Positions 8,036 to 14,193 of a stretch of DNA of 64,000 nt are shown here, one piece after another. Under the pieces are notes generated by a model that did not search any database, was not told where the DNA came from, and saw only the letters and a program-made list of their open reading frames with translations. Location of the stretch: positions 186,001-250,000 of the forward strand of contig NZ_OCNH01000001.1 of the NCBI RefSeq assembly GCF_900230225.1, in the 5' to 3' direction. This DNA comes from Spirosoma fluviale (GTDB taxonomy: Bacteria; Bacteroidota; Bacteroidia; Cytophagales; Spirosomataceae). The position numbers and the translations under genes are program-made. Within the stretch, counting starts at the first letter, position 1; each line of letters opens with the position of its first letter.

Positions 8036-9163
8036 ATGATTAATAACTTTACAAAGCCCGGAAAACTCCTCAAAGTCAGTGGTCATATTCTTTTGTGGCT
8101 AATACTGTATTGCTTTGAACGGTATTACTTCAGTCCCCGTCTTCTAAAAGACAATGAAACCGTTGTTCAGTGGGCTTCCCTGGCCTCCGTTCTGCAAACG
8201 ATAGCCATCTATTATGGCATCGGTTATATCGCCTATCCCCAATTCCTTTATCGGAAACGGTACAGCGCGTTTCTGCTATTTCTGGGCGTATTTTTTTTTA
8301 TTGTTTACCAGACCAATCGTGTCCAGTTCGATTTATTGGGGGGCTTAACTGGTCATTCATCTAGCCAATCCAATGCATATGTTCCTAAAATAGCTGCGAT
8401 GATCAAAGACGCAGGCTGGCTCGGCTGCTTTACCAGCTTACGCGTTTTTTTCTGGAATTACGCCTACAGTTTTTTTCTGGTTACCATTATTCTGTTTGTC
8501 AAAGCTGTGAGAGACGTTTTCAGCTATCAGCAACGCCTGCGGACAGCTGAACAGGAGCGATATGGTCTTGAAATTGACCTTCTAAAAGCACAGATTAACC
8601 CTCACTTTCTCTTCAACACCCTCAACAGTGTTTATGGGCGCGTCTTCGAGACCGATGAGCAGGCAGCGGATTTAGTGCTGCGCCTGTCAGAACTGATGCG
8701 GTATAACCTGTATGAAGCCGATGTGCCGCGCATTCGTCTGGAAAAAGAACTGGGCTATATTCAGAACTACCTCGATCTGGAACGCAACCGCTTGCTGGGC
8801 GAAGACGTGCTGATTGAGTACAAACAGCAGGGCGCTCCGGTATCACACCAGATTGCACCCCTGCTGCTAATAGCCTTTGTTGAAAATGCGTTCAAGCATG
8901 GTGTCAAAGGGGCTACTGAGCCTGCCTTTGTGCAGGTTACTGTTGTCATTCAGAATAACAGCTTAGAGTTTGTGGTAGAGAACAGTATTACGTCTCAACG
9001 ATATCGTCCTGAACGGCAGGATAACACCAAACGCCAGGGCGGTGTTGGGTTAACCAATGTAAAACGCCGACTAGATGTTATTTATCCAGGTGCGTATGAT
9101 TTAGCGGTGACCGCTAATGAGCATACGTATAAGGTTGAGCTTTCGGTGGTACTGACTAATTGA
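8036..9163 (+). CDS. LytS-type sensor histidine kinase
   Basis: 375 residues. The N-terminal part (about 10-155) contains four hydrophobic membrane segments and no recognisable ligand domain. After a short coiled coil comes the His_kinase domain of the LytS/YehU class, with His190 in the invariant INPHFLFNTLNS motif. The ATPase domain carries the N box LLIAFVENAFKHG and a Gly-rich GGVGLTNVKRRL. It is an inner-membrane kinase. The nearest LytTR regulator gene, 6854-7630, is the likely partner. Start at 8036 is the first ATG after the upstream repeat pair. The stimulus is unknown, but the peptide genes beyond it make a secreted peptide a reasonable guess. Confidence 0.93.
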   Translation: MINNFTKPGKLLKVSGHILLWLILYCFERYYFSPRLLKDNETVVQWASLASVLQTIAIYYGIGYIAYPQFLYRKRYSAFLLFLGVFFFIVYQTNRVQFDLLGGLTGHSSSQSNAYVPKIAAMIKDAGWLGCFTSLRVFFWNYAYSFFLVTIILFVKAVRDVFSYQQRLRTAEQERYGLEIDLLKAQINPHFLFNTLNSVYGRVFETDEQAADLVLRLSELMRYNLYEADVPRIRLEKELGYIQNYLDLERNRLLGEDVLIEYKQQGAPVSHQIAPLLLIAFVENAFKHGVKGATEPAFVQVTVVIQNNSLEFVVENSITSQRYRPERQDNTKRQGGVGLTNVKRRLDVIYPGAYDLAVTANEHTYKVELSVVLTN

Positions 9164-9186
9164 TTCGACAAATAATCACCAGCGAA

Positions 9187-9218
9187 ATTGGTCGAAAGAA
9201 TGTGCTCACTGGTCGAAA
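9187..9218 (+). promoter_or_regulatory. paired direct repeat, putative LytTR binding site 2
   Basis: ATTGGTCGAAA (9187-9197) and ACTGGTCGAAA (9208-9218) begin 21 bp apart, the same half-site and the same period as the pair at 7992-8025. They point toward the lanthipeptide-like precursor gene and lie 26 nt upstream of its candidate -33 element. Confidence 0.6.
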
Positions 9219-9244
9219 TACGGAGTGGAATTCATCTAAATTAG

Positions 9245-9276
9245 TTGAATGGCTTATACAGGAGGGCATATCTTCG
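9245..9276 (+). promoter_or_regulatory. candidate promoter of the precursor peptide gene
   Basis: TTG at 9245-9247, a 21-nt spacer and TATCTTCG at 9269-9276, one mismatch from TAnnTTTG. Transcription would begin near 9283, giving a leader of about 60 nt before the ATG at 9342. The LytTR-like repeats lie directly upstream. Confidence 0.5.
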
Positions 9277-9341
9277 TAACACATACAACAAGGGTAAACG
9301 TCTTTTGATCCATCCGATATAAACCTACTATCTATTAAGCC

Positions 9342-9479
9342 ATGAAAAACGAACTAGCTGCCACCGCCCCCCGTCTGATGCTGAAAAAGCAACGTATCGT
9401 CAGCCTAACGACAAAGTCAACTGGACAACGTAACATTGGCGATTCAAGCAAAATTTGTGATTGGCTTACTATACAGTAA
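9342..9479 (+). CDS. class I lanthipeptide-like precursor peptide
   Basis: A 45-residue peptide. Residues 12-24 (LMLKKQRIVSLTT) match the leader pattern of Bacteroidota class I lanthipeptides, in which a hydrophobic-Lys stretch is followed by IxxL. The C-terminal half contains Ser/Thr residues at about 21, 23, 24, 26, 27, 35, 36 and 43 and a single Cys39 (DSSKICDWLT). This is what a LanB dehydratase would need to form one lanthionine ring. No double-glycine site is visible. A candidate promoter and a LytTR-like repeat pair stand upstream, and a complete LanB gene follows 750 nt downstream. Function as a precursor is inferred; it could also be a non-coding or unrelated short ORF. Confidence 0.55.
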   Translation: MKNELAATAPRLMLKKQRIVSLTTKSTGQRNIGDSSKICDWLTIQ

Positions 9480-9483
9480 TACG

Positions 9484-9843
9484 TTGAGGACCTATATAAC
9501 CATAAACTATTCAAGAGCGAGCCGAAGCCAGCTTGCTCATTATCTCCAACGAACCGGCTGGCTGAATCTGGGTCAGGCTGGTTCATTTACGGGAGAGATG
9601 CTGGCGTGTGTGAAATCGGGCAACTACGCGCCGGTATTTCTACGCCTGCCCGACCCGGATACCGAGTTGCCCGAGTCGTTTCTGGCCGCGCTCCGGCAGC
9701 ATCCGGGCGTTATCGTTACATCGCCTTATCCACAGCACCTATACCGGCATTTGCCCCTACAGCCCTTCGACTTTCTGACGGAACCGTTTTCGTTTGAGCG
9801 TTTCACTCAGAGTATGGAACGCTACGTTGAACAGTTCGGGTAA
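9484..9843 (+). CDS. degenerate receiver-domain protein (no LytTR output domain)
   Basis: 119 residues from the TTG at 9484; the frame can be extended to a TTG at 9436, overlapping the precursor ORF. I chose 9484 because the protein then begins like a receiver domain (MRTYITINYSR) 4 nt after the precursor stop. The rest follows the receiver fold to the end (PFDFLTEPFSFERFTQSMER). All catalytic positions look lost: no acidic pair after the first strand, FLRLP in place of the phospho-acceptor strand, and Glu where the conserved Lys should be (LTEPF). It therefore looks like a pseudo-receiver that cannot be phosphorylated. A terminator follows at 9866. Start codon and translation are uncertain. 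Confidence 0.55.
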   Translation: MRTYITINYSRASRSQLAHYLQRTGWLNLGQAGSFTGEMLACVKSGNYAPVFLRLPDPDTELPESFLAALRQHPGVIVTSPYPQHLYRHLPLQPFDFLTEPFSFERFTQSMERYVEQFG

Positions 9844-10225
9844 CTAATGGATCCCTGATGCCAGTAGCCCTCAGCCAATCGGTTGGGGGCTTTTTGCGTT
9901 TAAGATGATGTTGATTTATACCGTCCGGGTAATGATGAATGATGGTTTCACCAATCAGCGGGAGGTAACGCTCAGGCTTTGAACGCTTCTTTTCAATCGT
10001 GCCTACTTTTTAAACAGGCATATTGAATAATAGCCAATTAGTATATATATTGGATTGCTTCAGGTACATTTATGGCTTGTTGTTAGCTGATTATAGAGAA
10101 GGGGCTCGGGCTTTTATCGGACTACCATAAAAAAGCTGAACGTTTTAGCGCAACTCACCAACGTTCGGGGCGGTAGTTTCCAATGGGCTCCCAACACGAT
10201 TACTGTAATTTTATGACTTCTCCAC
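9844..10225. other. intergenic region before lanB
   Basis: These 382 bases hold the terminator at 9866-9895 and then no credible gene. A 25-codon ORF at 9905-9982 has no recognisable feature. An inverted repeat GAACGTT/AACGTTC (10138-10144 and 10160-10166) lies about 60 nt before the lanB start and could be an operator. I find no well-formed -33/-7 promoter. Confidence 0.5.
9866..9895 (+). terminator. intrinsic terminator after the pseudo-receiver gene
   Basis: A GC-rich hairpin with arms AGCCC...GGGCT and an inner GCCAA/TTGG pairing, followed by TTTTT. It separates the precursor/pseudo-receiver unit from lanB. Confidence 0.8.
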
Positions 10226-13200
10226 ATGTTCAGGCCAAAGAATTTCTTTGTATTACGCCAACCTACCTTTCCTGTTACTCAGCTTGCAAACCTTTACAAG
10301 CGCGTATTTCAAAAATCGCTGGAAAGTCTGCTACGGCAGCACTACCAACAACTCCTTGCCCAGCAGGCCATCTGGGTAGCCTCGCCCGTACTCTACGAAC
10401 GCCTACAACAATGGCTGGCCGGAAAAACGGTATCTGACCAAGAAAAACTAATCGCTACGCTACACAAGTATTTTATCCGGATGTGTAGCCGCCCTACCCC
10501 GTATGGCCTCTTTGCCGGCTGCTCGGTCGGTACGTTAGGTGGACAGACGAACCTCCGGGCTGGCAACGCTCAGGCCATGCGGACGCACATGCGCATCGAC
10601 ATGCATTACCTGCTGGCTATCCGGACGTGGCTACTTAACCAACCAGCCATTCGGCCACAACTACGGTTGTTTCCCAATTCCTCCATCTATTCCGTGGGCG
10701 CATCCCTGCGCTACGTCGAACAGCAGGTGGATCCCAGCGGGGGGCATTATTTCATTAGCGCCGTTGAGACCAATTCATTCCTGACTGCAATCCTGAAGGC
10801 AGCCCGTACGGGAGCTACTATGCAGCAACTTGCCGACCAACTGGTGGGTATGGGTGCCCATGCCGACGAAGCCGTAGCATTTGTTGAACAACTCATTGAA
10901 GGTCAACTGCTCACCTTTGCCATCGAACCCACCGTAACGGGTACGTATTACTTAACCTGGCTGACCGACCACATCGCTACCATGCCCGGAGCGGAATCTG
11001 CCGCCGACGCGCTTCGCCGGTTGCAAACGCTGCTCGACCAGCCCAACCGCCTGGAGTCGTACGCAGCCATTCGGGCGTGGTTTGCTGAGCAGGGCATACC
11101 GCTTACCAGTGCGGATATCATACAGGTCGACACTTACTTCGATAACCCCGACCTGCGCCTTGGCGAACGACCGCTAAAGCAGTTACAGCGTGACCTCAGC
11201 AAGCTTATGGTGCTGAATCAGCCCAACCGCAGTGCCGACCTCGATGAGTTCAAACGACGGTTTTATAATCGGTATGAAGACGAAGAAGTCCCCCTGGCCA
11301 GAGTAATCGACAGTGAGTTTGGTGTGGGTTACGGCACCAATTCTACGCTGGGCGTTGGCTATGCACCCCTGATTGACGACCTGACGTTTGGGCACGCAGA
11401 AACGGTCCACACCACGCGCTGGGACTGGTGGCAGCGGTTTGTGATGGACAAATACGCCGATGCCCTGCGCACAGGTCGTAATCAAATCGCCCTGACCGAT
11501 GCCGATTTGCACTATATCGAAAGTAAGCAAACGTCATCATTACCGCTGCCCAGTAGTTTCTATGTGTTTGGTACGTTTGTGGCCAGTTCGGCCAGTGCTC
11601 TTGATGAAGGCGACTTTTTATTCAAGTTACTGGCCTGCAAGGGGCCATCGGCGCTGAATCTGATGGGGCGTTTTGGCGGAGGCAGCCCTGAACTGGCACA
11701 ACAGATTCGGCAGGCCGCTCTGGATGAAGAAGCGCATCATCCCGAGGTAGTTATTGCCGAAATCGTTCACCTTCCCGAAGACCGGGCTGGTAATATATTA
11801 ACCCGTCCCACCATTCATACCTACGAAATTCCATATATGGGCCAGTCGTCGGTGCCCCTTGACTATCAGATCCCGCTGTCGGACCTGATGGTTTCGGTCA
11901 GGAACGACACGATTATTCTGCGCTCGAAACGGCTTAACCGTCGCGTTATTCCGCGCCTGACCACCGCCCATAATTTCACAAACGGCTTGCCGATCTACCG
12001 GTTTCTGTGCGATTTGCAGCAACAGGATGCCCAATTGAACGTAGCCTGGAACTGGGGTGGGCTGCACACGCAGCCGTATCTGCCCCGCGTGTGTTACAAG
12101 AGCATCATTCTGAGCCGGGCCACGTGGCAACTTCAAAGCCGTGACCTTACCCCCGAAAACCCCTTGCAGCTGGTGTCTCAATTAACGGCAGCCGGATTGC
12201 CTCAGGAGTTTCGGCTGGCCCAGGGCGACAACGAGCTGCTTATCTCGCTGCATATACCGGCTTCGCTCGAACTGCTGGCGGCTGAGATCAAAAAATACCC
12301 ACAGATACGGCTCGTTGAGTTTCTAAGCACAACTGATGGCTGTCCTCTGGCGCAAAAAGGTGAACGCTTCACCCACGAAGTGATTATACCGTTTACCAAT
12401 CCCAAAGCCCCGGCCCTGTCGGGCCTGAGCCGCACCGATGAGAAGTTCCCGCCCCGTCGGTTTTCAGTGGGCAGTGAGTGGTTTTATTTGAAATTATACA
12501 CCGGCGAGAAAACGTCGGATGCCCTGCTGGTGCAAACCATTTATCCAATCGTGCAGCAACTGCTGAAATCGGGGGTTATTCAGGAGTTCTTTTTTGTTCG
12601 ATACAAAGACACGGACCACCACCTGCGGCTGCGTTTCCGGGGCAATCCGCACGTGGAGTTTTATCAGTACGTGGTGCGGGCCATGACCGAGGGGCTACAC
12701 GAATCCATCGAAACCGGGGTGGTGCATCGGGTGCAGGTCGATACGTACCAGCGCGAACTGGAACGCTACAGTATGGAGCATATTAATTTGTGCGAATCGC
12801 TTTTTCATCTGGATAGCCTTTCTACGCTGGCCTTTCTGGCCCAGACCGGAGAGGTTTTTGACGAAAACCTGCGTGTGGCCCTGGCGATCCGCAAAATTGA
12901 TACGTTGCTGTCCGGGGCCGGTCTGTCGATAGAGGACAGGCTGCGCGTCATGAAACAACTGAAGGAACAGTTTTTTGACGAGTTCGGGGGCGATCCGGCA
13001 TTACGCCATCAACTGAACGACAAATACCGGACCTACCGTCCGCTGCTGGCGCAGGCCCTGTCTGATAACTTCATGCCGGGCCAGGAACTGCAACCGTATT
13101 TTCAGCAACAGGCAACGCTGCTGCATCAGTTGGCCAAGGCTCACGAATCAATGCCCCGGCAGCAGTACGGCATACTCACCAGCCTGATCCACATGCTGGT

Positions 13201-13300
13201 GAACCGGCTGTTCCCATCGAAGCAGCGGGCCTATGAACTCGTGCTGTATCACTGCCTGGCGCGGCATTATGACTCCGTATGCGCCCGCCAGAAAGAGTAG
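10226..13300 (+). CDS. lanB: full-length LanB lanthipeptide dehydratase
   Basis: 1024 residues, the usual size of a complete class I LanB. The N-terminal glutamylation domain shows the family signature RPTPYGLFAG (89-98) and the DNPDLRLGERPL segment (about 309-320). The C-terminal elimination domain (SpaB_C type, about 750-1010) starts near SEWFYLKLYTG and contains FFFVRYKDTDHHLRLRFRG. Enzymes of this class use glutamyl-tRNA to glutamylate Ser/Thr of a precursor and then eliminate glutamate to give dehydroalanine or dehydrobutyrine. The start is the only ATG after an in-frame stop at 10214. There is no LanC cyclase, protease or dedicated exporter beside it, which is unusual. Candidate substrates are the peptides at 9342, 13454 and 14017. 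Confidence 0.93.
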   Translation: MFRPKNFFVLRQPTFPVTQLANLYKRVFQKSLESLLRQHYQQLLAQQAIWVASPVLYERLQQWLAGKTVSDQEKLIATLHKYFIRMCSRPTPYGLFAGCSVGTLGGQTNLRAGNAQAMRTHMRIDMHYLLAIRTWLLNQPAIRPQLRLFPNSSIYSVGASLRYVEQQVDPSGGHYFISAVETNSFLTAILKAARTGATMQQLADQLVGMGAHADEAVAFVEQLIEGQLLTFAIEPTVTGTYYLTWLTDHIATMPGAESAADALRRLQTLLDQPNRLESYAAIRAWFAEQGIPLTSADIIQVDTYFDNPDLRLGERPLKQLQRDLSKLMVLNQPNRSADLDEFKRRFYNRYEDEEVPLARVIDSEFGVGYGTNSTLGVGYAPLIDDLTFGHAETVHTTRWDWWQRFVMDKYADALRTGRNQIALTDADLHYIESKQTSSLPLPSSFYVFGTFVASSASALDEGDFLFKLLACKGPSALNLMGRFGGGSPELAQQIRQAALDEEAHHPEVVIAEIVHLPEDRAGNILTRPTIHTYEIPYMGQSSVPLDYQIPLSDLMVSVRNDTIILRSKRLNRRVIPRLTTAHNFTNGLPIYRFLCDLQQQDAQLNVAWNWGGLHTQPYLPRVCYKSIILSRATWQLQSRDLTPENPLQLVSQLTAAGLPQEFRLAQGDNELLISLHIPASLELLAAEIKKYPQIRLVEFLSTTDGCPLAQKGERFTHEVIIPFTNPKAPALSGLSRTDEKFPPRRFSVGSEWFYLKLYTGEKTSDALLVQTIYPIVQQLLKSGVIQEFFFVRYKDTDHHLRLRFRGNPHVEFYQYVVRAMTEGLHESIETGVVHRVQVDTYQRELERYSMEHINLCESLFHLDSLSTLAFLAQTGEVFDENLRVALAIRKIDTLLSGAGLSIEDRLRVMKQLKEQFFDEFGGDPALRHQLNDKYRTYRPLLAQALSDNFMPGQELQPYFQQQATLLHQLAKAHESMPRQQYGILTSLIHMLVNRLFPSKQRAYELVLYHCLARHYDSVCARQKE

Positions 13301-13351
13301 GGAAAGGTTTTATAACCAAATGGAATAAAGTATTCCGAAAAGGCATAAACT

Positions 13352-13396
13352 ATAACGGTTAGTTATTGAAATCTACCGGGGAGCACGCCAATTTTG
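13352..13396 (+). promoter_or_regulatory. promoter with overlapping dyad, copy 1
   Basis: The dyad ATAAC-N5-GTTAT (13352-13366) overlaps a -33 TTG (13366-13368). After 20 nt comes CAATTTTG (13389-13396), one mismatch from the Bacteroidota -7 box. The element repeats with identical spacing at 13669-13713. It would drive the 59-aa peptide gene with a leader of about 50 nt. Confidence 0.6.
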
Positions 13397-13453
13397 AATC
13401 AACAAATCAATCACAAACACAAACGCATAATGACTCTCTAAACACATAAAATC

Positions 13454-13633
13454 ATGAAAAAGCGCATCATGTCCGAGTTCTCTTTTGAGGTATGGATCAA
13501 CAACGACATCGACTCGATGGCCGACGAGATTGGCTCATTCGATGACAATTGGATGGTATCGGCCGGGGATCTGTTCAACGGGTTGGAATTGCCTGCGGAC
13601 GAGTCATTGCCCCATTACGACGAAGCGGCCTGA
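13454..13633 (+). CDS. small acidic peptide of unknown function
   Basis: 59 residues, strongly acidic (13 Asp/Glu), with no Cys and few Thr. The N-terminus MKKRIMSEFSFEVWINNDID may act as a recognition leader, and the tail ESLPHYDEAA is acidic. I do not recognise a family. It follows lanB by 153 nt, has its own well-formed promoter with a dyad operator, and shares that element with the next peptide gene. A role as a second LanB substrate or as a helper or immunity peptide is possible, but only context supports it. Lack of Cys argues against a lanthionine product. Confidence 0.55.
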   Translation: MKKRIMSEFSFEVWINNDIDSMADEIGSFDDNWMVSAGDLFNGLELPADESLPHYDEAA

Positions 13634-13668
13634 TGTAGCCCCGTGTTTATAACCTAAGCGAATAAATT

Positions 13669-13713
13669 ATAACCTGAGGTTATTGATAGAGTCGTTATCC
13701 GCTAATTACTTTG
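13669..13713 (+). promoter_or_regulatory. promoter with overlapping dyad, copy 2
   Basis: ATAAC-N5-GTTAT (13669-13683), TTG (13683-13685), a 20-nt spacer and TTACTTTG (13706-13713). Layout and spacing are the same as at 13352-13396, although the spacer bases differ, so the shared parts look selected. An extra TATAACC copy lies at 13649-13654. Confidence 0.6.
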
Positions 13714-13869
13714 TGACATCAATAGCACCGACAGACAGTAAAACCAACCAGTAATACATACGCATACTAATAGTAGCCATAGTAGTAGTGAACCGGAGCG
13801 TAGCACGATAGCTATACCGGAAGTAATACATAAGTAAAGCTATAAAAATAGATTGGGCAGATATGGAAA

Positions 13870-13894
13870 CTCCCCCGTGCCTATAGCGGGGGAG
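13870..13894. repeat. GC-rich hairpin in the peptide leader
   Basis: Arms CTCCCCCG and CGGGGGAG with a 9-nt loop, perfectly paired, in an otherwise AT-rich region. No T-run follows, so it is less likely to be a simple terminator. It may be a leader RNA structure or processing site. Confidence 0.5.
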
Positions 13895-13935
13895 CTTATC
13901 GCAAGGCTGGGTAAGTGATCTGTAACGAAGTGTGA

Positions 13936-13963
13936 TTTTGTCGGTTTTTTTGTCAGTTTTGTC
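13936..13963 (+). repeat. three TTTTGTC direct repeats
   Basis: TTTTGTC occurs at 13936-13942, 13948-13954 and 13957-13963, about 55-80 nt before the double-glycine peptide start. It may be a regulator site or a cluster of -7-like boxes. Confidence 0.4.
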
Positions 13964-14016
13964 AACGAATAAGTGAGGATTTTTGCTCTGTAAACCGAAT
14001 GTAAACAGACAAGGTC

Positions 14017-14193
14017 ATGGAATTACAGAACGATCAGAAAGACAAGAAGGTGAGTATCGCCGACCAGATGGATGCATCTGGCGTAACTGCCAGCTTCCCG
14101 GCCGAACCCGTGGAGGATATGGAACTGAACGAAGAGCAGTTGGATATTATATCGGGGGGGGGCAGTGACTTAGGTCAAATACTTAAAGGATGA
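14017..14193 (+). CDS. double-glycine leader peptide, candidate secreted peptide precursor
   Basis: 58 residues. Residues 35-49 (MELNEEQLDIISGGG) closely match double-glycine leaders (LxxEQLxxxxGG), as cleaved by C39 peptidase exporters and found in Nif11-type and bacteriocin precursors. After the glycines only SDLGQILKG remains, an unusually short core of about 9 residues without Cys. The earlier part (MELQNDQKDKKVSIADQMDA) is charged and helical. The stop codon overlaps the start of the TPR/adenylate cyclase gene (ATGA), so the two are translationally coupled. It may be a signalling peptide or a RiPP precursor. No C39 exporter is in the window. Confidence 0.65.
   Translation: MELQNDQKDKKVSIADQMDASGVTASFPAEPVEDMELNEEQLDIISGGGSDLGQILKG

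Larger units (their letters stand above)
13634..14016. other. long leader region between two small peptide genes
   Basis: These 383 bases contain the second dyad/promoter (13669-13713), a strong 8-bp hairpin (13870-13894) and three TTTTGTC repeats (13936-13963). No further peptide ORF of more than about 10 codons is present. If transcription starts near 13720, the peptide at 14017 has a leader of about 300 nt, long enough for RNA-level control. Confidence 0.55.

Noticed and set aside
9335-9586. 83-codon minus-strand frame opposite the precursor and pseudo-receiver
   Set aside because: No recognisable features, and the plus-strand promoter, repeats and ORF order argue for plus-strand coding.
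9905-9982. 25-codon ORF after the terminator at 9866
   Set aside because: No leader, Cys or other precursor feature, no promoter; probably chance.
10183-10437. 84-codon plus-strand frame at the lanB start, considered as a precursor peptide
   Set aside because: It overlaps the lanB N-terminus for most of its length in another frame and lacks leader features; lanB codon pattern explains it.
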